DNA of 64,000 bases, taken from the NCBI RefSeq assembly GCF_003391055.1, contig NZ_QUAJ01000008.1:1-64000 (forward strand). The letters run 5' to 3'. This stretch comes from Psychrilyobacter piezotolerans. GTDB taxonomy: Bacteria; Fusobacteriota; Fusobacteriia; Fusobacteriales; Fusobacteriaceae. The position numbers and the translations under genes were made by a program. Of this stretch, positions 1-8,426 are shown piece by piece; positions within the stretch are counted from its first letter, which is position 1; every line of letters begins with the position of its first letter. A model generated the notes under the pieces. The model was not told the origin of the DNA, made no database searches, and saw nothing but the letters and a program-made list of their open reading frames with translations.

Positions 1-57
1 AAAAAAAGCTTTTAGGTTGTCGTTGGTAAGAATATCTTTAAGTGTAATAGTAGTCAT
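1..57 (-). CDS. 5' end of an unidentified protein, cut by the window edge
   Basis: An ATG at 57-55 on the minus strand opens a frame that stays open to the window edge and would encode 19 residues starting MTTITLKDILTNDNLK. A TATAAT-like hexamer lies directly upstream, and the terminator of the preceding lipoprotein gene ends just before it. I see no good ribosome binding site. Too short to assign a family, so this is only a plausible gene start. Confidence 0.35.
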   Translation of the reverse strand, partial: MTTITLKDILTNDNLKAFF

Positions 58-72
58 AATAGTTATTATACC

Positions 73-93
73 AAAAAACCCCCAAGATGGGGG
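73..93 (-). terminator. Rho-independent terminator of the META lipoprotein gene
   Basis: Read on the minus strand, a five-base CCCCC/GGGGG stem with a five-base loop is followed by six T, 30 bases past the stop codon of the lipoprotein gene. Confidence 0.7.
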
Positions 94-122
94 CTGGGGG
101 TTGAAGAAGCGTTAGCTTTTTT

Positions 123-575
123 TTATTTATTTTCTTCAGTTAAAACTAATATTAGTTTCCCATCACTGAAAAGTTTTAATTCTTCTCCTACAATCTCATA
201 GGATGTAACTTTTTGTAAAAGTGCAGTAAATGCATATTCCTGCTGCATGGCATCTTCAGGCCCCATCATTAAAGTAGTTCCAATTCTGCCCATACTGAGT
301 TCACTGTTATTTAATGTGTAGCTTCCGAAGTACCTGTTCACACTCCCGTTACCGTAAAACTTTCCCCCCTCAAACTTCAGATCAGCTTTTGAAGTCTCTG
401 TTACATCTTTTAATTGATCATCTGAAAGATATTTAGATAACTTCCAGGTGGTCCCTGCGAATTCTTTTTGAATAGTTTCTATCCTCACTGAATCTGATCT
501 TGTTTCCATAGGCTCATTGGCAGAACATGAGATAATAAACCCTGACAACGCTAATATTAACAATACTTTTTTCAT
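123..575 (-). CDS. META/HslJ-domain lipoprotein
   Basis: Predicted 150-residue envelope lipoprotein. The N-terminus is a basic, hydrophobic signal peptide ending in a lipobox (IISC, Cys17). The rest matches the META/HslJ pattern: a GTTWKL strand near residue 41, a predicted beta-rich body, a central TLMMGPEDAMQQEYAF segment near 100-115 and a closing LKLFSDGKLILVL strand. HslJ-type proteins are linked to envelope stress and novobiocin resistance in E. coli; here the role is unknown. It is divergent from htpX, an envelope protease, across a shared 190-bp spacer, and is monocistronic with its own terminator. The start is supported by an AGGAGG-type site upstream. Confidence 0.8.
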   Translation of the reverse strand: MKKVLLILALSGFIISCSANEPMETRSDSVRIETIQKEFAGTTWKLSKYLSDDQLKDVTETSKADLKFEGGKFYGNGSVNRYFGSYTLNNSELSMGRIGTTLMMGPEDAMQQEYAFTALLQKVTSYEIVGEELKLFSDGKLILVLTEENK

Positions 576-697
576 ATATACAGACCTCCTAATAGATAAA
601 CACTCTTTTCATTTTAAAGATTAATTTTTATTAATAAACCAAAGTGTATACATATATATACCATAAATTATAAATTATTTCTAGTTATATCTAAAGT

Positions 698-726
698 TTT
701 ACTATTTTATGGGTTTAGGTTATAAT
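698..726 (+). promoter_or_regulatory. Sigma70-type promoter of htpX
   Basis: TTTACT at 698-703 and a perfect TATAAT at 721-726 are separated by 17 bases. The htpX ribosome binding site (AAGGAGG, 755-761) and ATG (767) follow. Confidence 0.6.
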
Positions 727-766
727 ATACTGCAAACAATTATTGAATTAGATAAAGGAGGAGTTT

Positions 767-1600
767 ATGAACACAATCAAAACATTTTTATTGATGATCT
801 CTATGACATTGATCTTATTATTTATCGGAGGAGCTATCGGGGGGCGTAATGGTGCTATGTTTGCTCTGATATTTTCTTTTGGAATAAACATAATAAGCTA
901 TTGGAATAGTGATAAAATCGTACTTAGGATGTATAAAGCCCAGGAGGTAGAAAAGAACTCTGAAGTGTACTCTATAGTAAGGGAATTAGCTGAAAGAGCT
1001 GATCTTCCTATGCCGAAAGTATATATGATCAACCAGTCTCAGCCCAATGCATTTGCAACAGGTAGAAATTCAAAACATGCAGCAGTGGCAGTGACTCGTG
1101 GAATCACAGAAATTTTAGACAGAAATGAACTAAAGGGTGTTTTAGCTCATGAATTAGGTCATGTTCATAATAAGGATATATTAATTGGAACAATTGCAGC
1201 ATCCTTTGCTGGAGCCATTGCATATCTTGCTACCATGGCTAGATGGGCTGCTATATTCGGTGGAAGAGACGATGAAGATAAAAATCCGATAGCTCTGATT
1301 GGGATAGCTATATTTGCCCCAATGGCAGCAATGCTGGTTCAGATGGCAATTTCACGTACCCGTGAATATAAAGCCGACAGTTACGGAGGAAAATTAGCAG
1401 GAAATCCGCTGTATCTGGCCAATGCACTGAAAAAATTAGAGATGTGGAGTACCAGAACACCTATGGACGCCAAGCCGGCAACTGCACATATGTTTATAGT
1501 AAATCCATTGAAGGGACAGAATATGGCAAAATTATTCAGTACCCATCCATCTACAGAGGATAGGATAGCAAAATTAGAAGAACAGGCCAGACAGAGGTAA
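767..1600 (+). CDS. htpX: Membrane zinc metalloprotease HtpX
   Basis: 277 residues, the usual HtpX length. Family M48B proteases degrade misfolded inner-membrane proteins together with FtsH. Two hydrophobic segments lie at the N-terminus (about residues 5-45), followed by the zinc motif HELGH at 128-132; Glu200 in the SRTREYKAD motif is the third zinc ligand. Two further hydrophobic stretches (about 141-162 and 174-195) lie between these motifs, as in E. coli HtpX. It stands alone between its own promoter and terminator. The start is fixed by AAGGAGG six bases upstream of the ATG. Confidence 0.95.
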   Translation: MNTIKTFLLMISMTLILLFIGGAIGGRNGAMFALIFSFGINIISYWNSDKIVLRMYKAQEVEKNSEVYSIVRELAERADLPMPKVYMINQSQPNAFATGRNSKHAAVAVTRGITEILDRNELKGVLAHELGHVHNKDILIGTIAASFAGAIAYLATMARWAAIFGGRDDEDKNPIALIGIAIFAPMAAMLVQMAISRTREYKADSYGGKLAGNPLYLANALKKLEMWSTRTPMDAKPATAHMFIVNPLKGQNMAKLFSTHPSTEDRIAKLEEQARQR

Positions 1601-1645
1601 ATACTTTTAAGTCAGTTTAGAAAATTATGTAGTTTTATCTTTATT

Positions 1646-1675
1646 AAGAACGTCTTTCCAGGGCGTTCTTTTTAT
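1646..1675 (+). terminator. Terminator after htpX
   Basis: AAGAACG (1646-1652) pairs with CGTTCTT (1664-1670), followed by a T-rich tail. Confidence 0.7.
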
Positions 1676-1769
1676 TGCCTCTTTATCCTAATCATGTTAC
1701 AATTTAATCCAATAGAAAAATCAAAAGACCGGTCACGAAGAATATTAATAGTTATATAGGAGAAATAAA

Positions 1770-2663
1770 TTGAATAATAAAAAACAAAAAGGATTTCATT
1801 TGAGGAACCCCCATTCAGGAAGGTACGATTTTAAATCCCTTATAGAAGATTCTAAAGAATTAAAAAAATATATAAAAAATAATCCAAGTGGAGATAATAC
1901 CATTGATTTTGGAGATGAAAAGGCAGTTTTAGAATTAAATAGAGCTCTGTTAAAATCTTATTATGAAATTAAACATTGGGGCGTTCCGGAAGGGTTTTTA
2001 TGCCCTCCTATTCCGGGAAGAGCGGACTATATCCATCATATTTCAGACCTGGTGCTTAAATCTAAAAAGGACATTAAGGTTTTAGATATTGGAACAGGTG
2101 CAAACTGTATCTATCCCATTATTGGAAACAGGTCTTACGGGTGGAAATTTATAGCTTCAGATATCGACCCTGTTTCTGTGGAAAATGCAAAGGAAATAAT
2201 CCAAAAAAATCATTTAGGAGACAGCATAGTTATTAAGCTCCAAACCGATAAAAATAACTTTTTTAAAGGGATCATAGATGAAGAGTATGTGGATATAACT
2301 ATGTGTAACCCGCCATTTCATGCCTCTTTAAAAGAAGCCCTATCTGCCAATAAACAAAAAAGAGATAACTTAAATAAAACCAGATCCTCCAATTTAAGTG
2401 AAAAGTTAAACTTTGGAGGTCAAAAAGCAGAACTCTGGTGCAAGGGGGGAGAAATTCTATTTTTGAAAAAAATGGCCAGGGAAAGTCTTCTGTTTTCAAA
2501 AAAAGTGGGGTACTTTACTTCCCTTATATCCAAGGGGGAAAATGTAAAGCCTATGGAAAAGATCTTAAAAAAATTAGGTGCATGGGATATCAGAGTTATA
2601 GAGATGGTTCACGGGAATAAAATATCCAGAATTGTTGCCTGGACCTTTGATTCGAAAAAATAA
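1770..2663 (+). CDS. rlmF: 23S rRNA (adenine-1618-N6)-methyltransferase
   Basis: 297 residues matching RlmF (YbiN), which methylates A1618 of 23S rRNA using S-adenosylmethionine. Family marks are an N-terminal HLRNPHSGRYDF segment (10-21), the SAM-binding DIGTG at 106-110, ASDIDP at 129-134 and the N6-adenine MTase catalytic motif NPPF at 180-183. The start codon is TTG, chosen because ATAGGAGA lies just upstream and the conserved N-terminal block begins eight residues in. It is followed 51 bases later by the rhodanese gene, but no functional link is evident. Confidence 0.93.
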   Translation: MNNKKQKGFHLRNPHSGRYDFKSLIEDSKELKKYIKNNPSGDNTIDFGDEKAVLELNRALLKSYYEIKHWGVPEGFLCPPIPGRADYIHHISDLVLKSKKDIKVLDIGTGANCIYPIIGNRSYGWKFIASDIDPVSVENAKEIIQKNHLGDSIVIKLQTDKNNFFKGIIDEEYVDITMCNPPFHASLKEALSANKQKRDNLNKTRSSNLSEKLNFGGQKAELWCKGGEILFLKKMARESLLFSKKVGYFTSLISKGENVKPMEKILKKLGAWDIRVIEMVHGNKISRIVAWTFDSKK

Positions 2664-2714
2664 ATGATATAAGTTATAGAAACAGTAGATAAAAAATATA
2701 CAGGGGGATTTAAA

Positions 2715-3578
2715 ATGAAAAAAAAATTAATACTGGGAATATTTCTTTTAATGGGAATATTATCTTTTGGCGATACTTTTGTATCTACAGAATGGTTGTC
2801 TCAAAATAAGAATAATATCAAGATTATAGATGCCAGAGGAAAAGCTTATAAGTTAGGACATATCCCGGGAGCTATTGAAGTAAACTGGAAATCTCTGTCC
2901 AATATGGATGCTGAATTTGGATCTGAAAAATGGGGAACGGTATTAGAAATTGATGATTTATCAAAAAAGTTAAATGAATTAGGAATAAAGTCAACAGATG
3001 AAATTGTAGTTTATAGTAAAACACGTGGTGCCTGGGGAGAAGATGGCCGTGTATACTGGACTCTGCAAATGGCAGGATTTAAAAATCTTCATATATTAGA
3101 TGGTGGAATAGAAAAATGGAAAAGTGAAAATAGAAAGACTACAATCTCTAAAACAAAATATCCTGAAGTAACTAATTCTATAGTTAGATGGGATAACAGT
3201 AGAAATATAACAACCGATCAATTAATTCAGGAATTTAACGACTTAGTTATAATAGATACCAGAGAAGAAGATGAATATTTGGGAGCTACTAAGTTTGGCG
3301 AAGCTAGAGGCGGACACATAAAAGGAGCTGTCAATATTCCATTTAATTTGTTTTTGGAAAAAGATGGGACTCTAAAGGATTCTAAAGCCATAGAAAAAAT
3401 ACTGAAATCAAAGGGAATTGAAGATAAAGATACTGCGAAGATAGTAACTTACTGTACAGCTGGAATAAGATCTGCTCATATGCAGGTTGTTTTAGAAAAA
3501 TTAGGTTATAATGCAAGAAATTATGATCCTTCATTTTATAGATGGGCAGCTATAAAGACATTAAAATTAGAAAAATAA
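2715..3578 (+). CDS. Exported tandem-rhodanese sulfurtransferase
   Basis: 287 residues: a signal peptide (1-19, ending FGD) followed by two rhodanese domains (about 21-145 and 160-285). Only the second has the active-site loop with cysteine, CTAGIRS with Cys247; the first has serine-lysine-threonine at the equivalent loop and is presumably structural, as in other thiosulfate or mercaptopyruvate sulfurtransferases. Family activity is transfer of sulfane sulfur to cyanide or thiols; the signal peptide puts it in the periplasm. A strong site (AGGGGG) precedes the ATG. The natural acceptor cannot be read from sequence. Confidence 0.88.
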   Translation: MKKKLILGIFLLMGILSFGDTFVSTEWLSQNKNNIKIIDARGKAYKLGHIPGAIEVNWKSLSNMDAEFGSEKWGTVLEIDDLSKKLNELGIKSTDEIVVYSKTRGAWGEDGRVYWTLQMAGFKNLHILDGGIEKWKSENRKTTISKTKYPEVTNSIVRWDNSRNITTDQLIQEFNDLVIIDTREEDEYLGATKFGEARGGHIKGAVNIPFNLFLEKDGTLKDSKAIEKILKSKGIEDKDTAKIVTYCTAGIRSAHMQVVLEKLGYNARNYDPSFYRWAAIKTLKLEK

Positions 3579-3866
3579 AAAAGCAATGTAAAAGTTAAAT
3601 ATTATTAAAGAAGCTTGTTTCTTATATTTTATAAGATCAAACCTCTTTTTTTTTTACATTTTTTATGAGTTGATTTGTTTTGGCAGAGTGTTATTTTATT
3701 TATTTATTCTATAAAACATAATCATTGATTTTATTGACTTTAGTTAGGTTTAATCCCTATATAATATAAAGGATAGGAAATCGATATTCGCGTTATTTTA
3801 TTGAGAGATTAAATGATTATCTTATACATACTTTGAACGTTTTTGATTTTTTTTGAAAGAAAATGA
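3579..3866. other. AT-rich spacer between rhodanese gene and fru operon
   Basis: No gene is visible. AATGTAAAA (3585-3593) can pair with TTTTACATT (3652-3660), and an inner TCTTATA/TATAAGA hairpin lies between them before a long T run, so a weak terminator is possible. Similar AAATGATT words near 3811 and 3861 could be repressor half-sites for FruR; this is a guess. Confidence 0.4.
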
Positions 3867-3895
3867 TTGATTTATATTTGGAAGTATCATATAAT
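3867..3895 (+). promoter_or_regulatory. Promoter of the fru operon
   Basis: TTGATT at 3867-3872 and TATAAT at 3890-3895 with a 17-base spacer, 18 bases upstream of the fruR start. Confidence 0.6.
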
Positions 3896-3913
3896 GGTTG
3901 TAGGTGATGTGAA

Positions 3914-4654
3914 ATGATACAAATAAAACGAGAAGAGATAATAAAGTCAATATTAGAAATCAAAAAAACAGTAACACTGAAAGAATTAACAGAAAAATTG
4001 AAAACTTCTGAATCAACTATTAGAAGAGATTTAGCAAGGATGGAGGAAAACGGGATCCTGACAAGGGTTCATGGAGGAGCTCGTATATCCAATATCTCCT
4101 ATGAAGAGGATTTAGTTTCCAAAATCAGTCAAAATAATGAGGCTAAAGAGGATATAGCCTTTCATGCTTCCACCTATATAAAGGAAAATGACTGTGTATT
4201 TTTAGATGCTGGGACAACTACAGAATACCTTATAAAACATATGAGGTCAAAAGATGTTACTGTAGTAACCAACGGGATCCATCATATAAAGGAACTGTCT
4301 AAATACAAGATAAAAAGTTATTTTACAGGGGGAGCGTTAAAACATAAAACAGGTGCATTGATTGGAAAAGATGCACTGAAGACTATCGAAAGCTATAACT
4401 ATGATATATCATTTATAGGTTCAAATTCCATAGATATAAAAGCCGGACTGACAACTCCAGATCCAGATGAGGCCCTTATAAAAGAAAGGGTTATTCAAAA
4501 TTCTAAAGTTTCATATATATTAGCAGATCATACTAAATTTAATAAAATATCATTTTCAAAATTTGCAGATTTGAAAGATGTAAGGATAATTACAGATACC
4601 ATTATAGACGAAAGATATCACAACATAAAAACAATTGAGGAGGTCATAAAATGA
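3914..4654 (+). CDS. fruR: DeoR-family repressor of fructose genes (FruR-like)
   Basis: 246 residues, typical for DeoR sugar regulators. The N-terminal winged helix-turn-helix (about 6-58) contains the DeoR signature around TSESTIRRDLARME and HGGAR; the C-terminal sensor domain (about 75-230) carries the family's DAGTT (near 98) and TNG/TGG motifs that bind a phosphosugar. The stop overlaps the start of fruK by four bases (ATGA), so both are translated together. By family knowledge the inducer would be fructose-1-phosphate. It appears intact although the transporter gene downstream is broken. Confidence 0.88.
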   Translation: MIQIKREEIIKSILEIKKTVTLKELTEKLKTSESTIRRDLARMEENGILTRVHGGARISNISYEEDLVSKISQNNEAKEDIAFHASTYIKENDCVFLDAGTTTEYLIKHMRSKDVTVVTNGIHHIKELSKYKIKSYFTGGALKHKTGALIGKDALKTIESYNYDISFIGSNSIDIKAGLTTPDPDEALIKERVIQNSKVSYILADHTKFNKISFSKFADLKDVRIITDTIIDERYHNIKTIEEVIK

Positions 4655-5574
4655 TCTATACATTAACATTAAACCCATCTATAGACTACATAATAAATAT
4701 TGAAAAATTTGTTCCAGGTGGAATAAACCTCACAAAGTCAGAATATAAATTACCAGGGGGAAAGGGAATAAATGTAAGCCAGGTCCTAAGTAACCTGCAT
4801 ACTCCTAATACAACACTAGGATTTATAGGGGGATTTACAGGAGAATTCATAAAAAAATCTCTGGATAAAAAAAATATAAATCATGATTTTATAGAAGTCC
4901 GGGGCGACACCAGGATAAATATAAAGATGAAAGATAGCAGCAGTGAGAGCGAAATAAATGGGAATTCACCTGAGATATCAGAAGCGGCATTAAAAAACTT
5001 AAAAGAAAAATTAGGATTGTTGATATCTGGAGATACCTTAGTTCTTTCTGGCAGTGTACCAAAATCTATAAGTCCAGCTGTCTATAAAAATATCATGACC
5101 GATCTTCCTGAAGGTGTAAAAGTCATATTAGATACCAAAGGTGAGGCCCTCCTAGAAGGAATAAAGGGTAGACCATATATGATAAAACCTAATAACCACG
5201 AGTTAGGAGATATCTTTCATGTAAAGTTGGAATCTCTAGAAGATACGATCATTTACGGGAAAAAATTACTTGATTTAGGAGCTCAAAACATCATTGTTTC
5301 CATGGCTGGAGACGGTGCACTTCTTATCACTCCTGCTGCTTCATATGTAGCCCGTGCTCCAAAAGGTAAATTAGTAAATTCTGTAGGTGCAGGTGATTCC
5401 TTAGTAGCCGGCTTTACCTGTGGTGTTTATAAGGGCCTGGATATTGTAAAAGCATTTAAATTAGGTATTGCATGTGGGAGTGCATCAGCATTTTCAGAGA
5501 ATTTATGTACCGAAATAGAAGTAGATAGATTATTAAAGGAGGTGAAAATAGAACAAATTATAGATCAGCCATAA
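4651..5574 (+). CDS. fruK: 1-phosphofructokinase
   Basis: 307-residue PfkB/ribokinase-family enzyme that phosphorylates fructose-1-phosphate to fructose-1,6-bisphosphate. Visible marks are the N-terminal TLNPSIDY, the substrate loop LPGGKGINVS near 36-45 and the C-terminal anion-hole and catalytic motif VGAGDS near 245-250. ATGA overlap with fruR. A perfect AAAGGAGG sits inside its last codons (5535-5542), which reads like the remnant ribosome binding site of a lost fruA start, so the last few residues (IIDQP) may derive from the deletion junction. Probably still functional. Confidence 0.93.
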   Translation: MIYTLTLNPSIDYIINIEKFVPGGINLTKSEYKLPGGKGINVSQVLSNLHTPNTTLGFIGGFTGEFIKKSLDKKNINHDFIEVRGDTRINIKMKDSSSESEINGNSPEISEAALKNLKEKLGLLISGDTLVLSGSVPKSISPAVYKNIMTDLPEGVKVILDTKGEALLEGIKGRPYMIKPNNHELGDIFHVKLESLEDTIIYGKKLLDLGAQNIIVSMAGDGALLITPAASYVARAPKGKLVNSVGAGDSLVAGFTCGVYKGLDIVKAFKLGIACGSASAFSENLCTEIEVDRLLKEVKIEQIIDQP

Positions 5575-5583
5575 AAATTAGAG

Positions 5584-6393
5584 ATGGATAGGTTCGATGG
5601 GAAACCTGTACTTATTGTTCCTGTAAAAGACGGGATCAAGAAACCGGAAGATCTGATTAATAATGCTCCTAACTCTCCTATATATAGAGCAGATCAGAAT
5701 AAAAAATCTAATAATAGCAAAACTCATAAAAGAAGCGGATTTTATAAACATCTGATGAATGGGGTATCGAATATGCTGCCATTCGTTGTAGGAGGAGGGA
5801 TATTAATAGCTGTTTCATTTATGTTTGGAATAAAAGCCTTTGATCCTGCAGACCCACAATTTAATAAATTCGCAAAATTTCTTATGGATGTAGGTGGAGG
5901 TGGAGCATTTGCACTGATGGTTCCGATCTTAGCAGGTTTTATCGGAATGAGTATTGCTGATAGACCTGGATTCATGCCTGCCATGGTTGGTGGAATGATG
6001 GCTAATTCCAATGGAGGAGGTTTCTTAGGTGGACTCTTAGCCGGTTTTATTGGTGGTTATGTGGTAAATCTTATAAAAAAATCAACTTCTAATATGCCAG
6101 AATCTATGGAAGGTCTAAAACCGATATTAATCTTCCCTGTATTAGGATTATTTATCACAGAGGGAGCTATACCATTTGCTGCAGCAGATCCATTAAAGAT
6201 CATTCCTGCATGTATAATCGGTTCTGCCCTTGCTGGAGGATTAGCTATGTATTTTGGAACAGAATTACCTGCTCCTCATGGTGGATTATTCGTTATCCCT
6301 ATCATAACTCATCCAATGATGTATCTGTTTTCAGTAGTTACAGGTTCCCTTGCAACAGCAGGTATAATAGGAACCCTAAAAAAAGAAATATAA
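5584..6393 (+). pseudogene. fruA: Remnant of fructose PTS permease FruA (IIB tail plus deleted IIC)
   Basis: Open frame of 269 codons that is only part of a FruA enzyme II. It opens inside the last strand of the IIB domain (MDRFDGKPVLIV, then DGIKKPEDLI), so IIA and the phosphocysteine part of IIB are absent. IIC starts normally at residue 45 (HLMNGVSNMLP) through KPILIFPVLGL, then jumps straight to FITEGAIPFAA. In intact FruA about 100 residues with several membrane segments and the GGPxNKAA motif lie between those blocks. The rest of IIC is normal. With no IIA/IIB and a broken channel it should not transport fructose. Both lesions keep the frame open, so an automated pipeline may call it an intact IIC protein. 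Confidence 0.8.
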
Positions 6394-6399
6394 AAAAGT

Positions 6400-6437
6400 G
6401 TCGAGAATTAGTATTTACTAATTCTCGACTTTTCTCT
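6400..6437 (+). terminator. Strong terminator of the fru operon
   Basis: A perfect 14-base inverted repeat, GTCGAGAATTAGTA at 6400-6413 against 6416-6429, is followed by TTTTCTCTT. Confidence 0.85.
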
Positions 6438-6593
6438 TACTATTATTTGATCTTTCATAAAAAGAATAGAGAACCACCTATATATGAAGATGTTCCTTTT
6501 CAAAAAAAATATTGATTGTATAAATGCTTTGAAATTTAATTGATTATAATATATACTATATTCACAGGAAATATAATATAGGGGGACTAGAGG

Positions 6594-6713
6594 ATGAGGA
6601 AAAAGAAAAAAATCAGAATAAATAGTAATTCAGCAGTGAGAAAAGGAGGATTTCTAAAATTCATATTTTTTCCTTTATTTATATTTCTAGTTTATATGTA
6701 TTTTTTTAATTAA
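6594..6713 (+). CDS. Putative 39-aa single-span membrane peptide
   Basis: ATG at 6594 opens a 39-residue frame with a very basic N-terminus (MRKKKKIRINSN) and a hydrophobic phenylalanine-rich C-terminal span ending YFFN. A purine-rich site (GGGGGA, then AGAGG) precedes it and a TATAAT-like hexamer lies at 6545-6550. It sits alone between the fru terminator and the GGDEF gene. I do not recognise a family; composition and signals suggest a small membrane protein, but it may be chance. Confidence 0.4.
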   Translation: MRKKKKIRINSNSAVRKGGFLKFIFFPLFIFLVYMYFFN

Positions 6714-6761
6714 AATGATACTCTTTTGGAGTTTTATGGTTACAAAGAAAGGATTTATATT

Positions 6762-7832
6762 ATGAGTTTAAAGAAAAAAATGGTAAACAACGGGCCTCAT
6801 ACAGAAGAGGCCTGCAAATTAATGAGGGAAAAAAATATACTTTATTTTATAAGGGAGATAACAAAAGCTCTGCTCTCGACCAGTTCAATAGAAGAGATGT
6901 CAAAGATGGTTTACACTTTCTTAAAAGACAGCTATGGGGAATGCACCATCGGATTAGCAGTTAATTATCCTAAAGAAAAAAAAATCTCCGATTGTTTTTT
7001 CTTTGAAGAAGATAAAAGATTAGACTTTGAAGAAATTCTCTATAGCGAAGGAAGTTCCAGTAAATTATTGAAAGCGGTTTTAAATAAAAAAGAATATATC
7101 TATGAAAAAAAAAGAAAAAAAACCTCAGTTTTTATAGGCCGGATCCCTTCAACATCTTTTTTTGCCCCTTTGATAATAGAAAAAGATGTAATTGGAGCGT
7201 TTACTTTTCAAATTTATGAAAGGGATATATTTTCAATAGAGGAAATAGAGGTCTGTAGAGAGTTAATCCCCTTTATGACCATTGCTCTCAATAACTCCCT
7301 TCAAAATAAAAAAATTTTACTGGCAAATAAAATTTTGGAAAAATATTCTAAATACGATGACCTCACTGGAATCTATAACAGAAGATTCTTTTATGAATCC
7401 TTTGATAAGATCTATAGAAGATCTATTTTAGAAGATGAAAAAGTATTTCTCTTTCTCATGGATTTAAATAACTTTAAGGGGGTAAATGATAATTTTGGTC
7501 ATTTTGTAGGAGATGAAGTTCTAATAGAGGTGGCTGAAGTACTAAAAAAACTATTTTTTAACAGGGGAGAAGTTGGAAGGTATGGAGGAGATGAGTTTCT
7601 CTGTGGAATAGCTAAAGTTTCTAAAAAAACAGTGATTGAATTAGCTGAAAAAATTATAGATAAGATAGATAACCTGGATATACATTACAATAATTCCGGA
7701 GGGAAAGTCGGTATCAGTATCGGGATCTTAGAATTAAACTCAAAAAAAGACTTAAGAGATTACTTTTTACAATTAGATGAAAACCTGTATAAAGCAAAGA
7801 ATTCAACTACAAAAAAAATTTTTATCTCTTAA
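6762..7832 (+). CDS. GAF-like plus GGDEF diguanylate cyclase
   Basis: About 356 residues. Residues 20-190 form a GAF-like sensor region (no membrane segment visible), then a short coiled linker leads to a GGDEF domain from about residue 205 with DDLTGIYNRR, the metal-binding DLNNFKGVND and an intact RYGGDEF active loop. The product would be cyclic-di-GMP. The RxxD inhibitory site expected five residues before GGDEF is not seen (RGEV instead). I start at ATG 6762 because AAAGGA lies eight bases before it; a longer frame from TTG at 6726 lacks a site. It is monocistronic, with a terminator directly after it. Confidence 0.88.
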   Translation: MSLKKKMVNNGPHTEEACKLMREKNILYFIREITKALLSTSSIEEMSKMVYTFLKDSYGECTIGLAVNYPKEKKISDCFFFEEDKRLDFEEILYSEGSSSKLLKAVLNKKEYIYEKKRKKTSVFIGRIPSTSFFAPLIIEKDVIGAFTFQIYERDIFSIEEIEVCRELIPFMTIALNNSLQNKKILLANKILEKYSKYDDLTGIYNRRFFYESFDKIYRRSILEDEKVFLFLMDLNNFKGVNDNFGHFVGDEVLIEVAEVLKKLFFNRGEVGRYGGDEFLCGIAKVSKKTVIELAEKIIDKIDNLDIHYNNSGGKVGISIGILELNSKKDLRDYFLQLDENLYKAKNSTTKKIFIS

Positions 7833-7849
7833 GTTTAATGATAGCAAGG

Positions 7850-7883
7850 AAAGGCACTTAGAAAAATTCTAAGTGCCTTTTAT
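7850..7883 (+). terminator. Terminator after the GGDEF gene
   Basis: AAAGGCACTTAGAA (7850-7863) and its perfect complement (7867-7880) form a 14-bp stem followed by a short T run. Confidence 0.85.
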
Positions 7884-8208
7884 AATTTCACTCTAAATTC
7901 CAATCTTAGATGCCGCTTTATCGTTTTAACTGAGTTAATAAAATTAATTTCATTTTTATGTATATATAACATATATGAATTTTTGTTATCTGTTAAGTAT
8001 AGGATATTAGGAAGAATTTTTAAAACAAACATTTGTTTTTTTAAATTTAAAATACTATTTTTATAATACTTTATACATATTTGATAGTAATAAACTATCA
8101 ATAAAACTCATAATTACCAATATATCAATTTAATATATATATTTTTAATATAGTGAAATAACTGGTACTCTAATTGTATAAATAAAATTTTAATAGGAGG
8201 AAATACAA
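7884..8208. other. Very AT-rich spacer with no clear gene
   Basis: A minus-strand frame of 73 codons exists here but has low-complexity Ile/Tyr/Lys composition and no ribosome binding site, so I do not call it. The end of the stretch should contain the promoter of the small gene at 8209; TATAAA-like words occur near 8177. Confidence 0.4.
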
Positions 8209-8349
8209 ATGGCAAGAATTAAAAGAGCGGGAATAAATTTTTTAAAATTTTTCAAGGGGGAGGAGATCTTACCAGCGGAATTTAAAGGAGATCATGAGTT
8301 AGAAAACTTTGATAAGATACAAAACACAGAATTTTATATCAACTTCTAA
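8209..8349 (+). CDS. Putative 46-aa protein of unknown function
   Basis: ATG at 8209 with a strong site (AGGAGG, eight bases upstream) begins a 46-residue frame: a basic amphipathic N-terminus (MARIKRAGINFLKFFKG) followed by an acidic half ending FYINF. No family recognised. The strong ribosome binding site in otherwise empty DNA is the main support. Confidence 0.55.
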   Translation: MARIKRAGINFLKFFKGEEILPAEFKGDHELENFDKIQNTEFYINF

Positions 8350-8352
8350 GAA

Positions 8353-8381
8353 AAGCAACGTGACGTTGCATCCAGATAGGC
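8353..8381. repeat. Copy of a dispersed GCAACGTCAYGTTGC palindrome
   Basis: GCAACGT-G-ACGTTGC followed by ATCCAGATA. The reverse complement matches the + strand at 48205-48227 (TATCTGGATGCAACGTCA, then YGTTGC) and, more loosely, 23510-23535. Short hairpin followed by T-rich DNA on the minus strand, so it may act as a terminator. Confidence 0.5.
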
Positions 8382-8426
8382 ATAATCCAGGGTTTTATAA
8401 GCCTTTATTTATTCCATAAATTTTTA

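Noticed and set aside
2299-2499. Antisense frames inside rlmF, lepA, nrdA, xdhA and other genes
   Set aside because: They shadow strongly conserved genes and have no start signals of their own.
7880-8101. Minus-strand frame of 73 codons after the GGDEF gene
   Set aside because: AT-rich low-complexity composition, overlaps the terminator and lacks a ribosome binding site.
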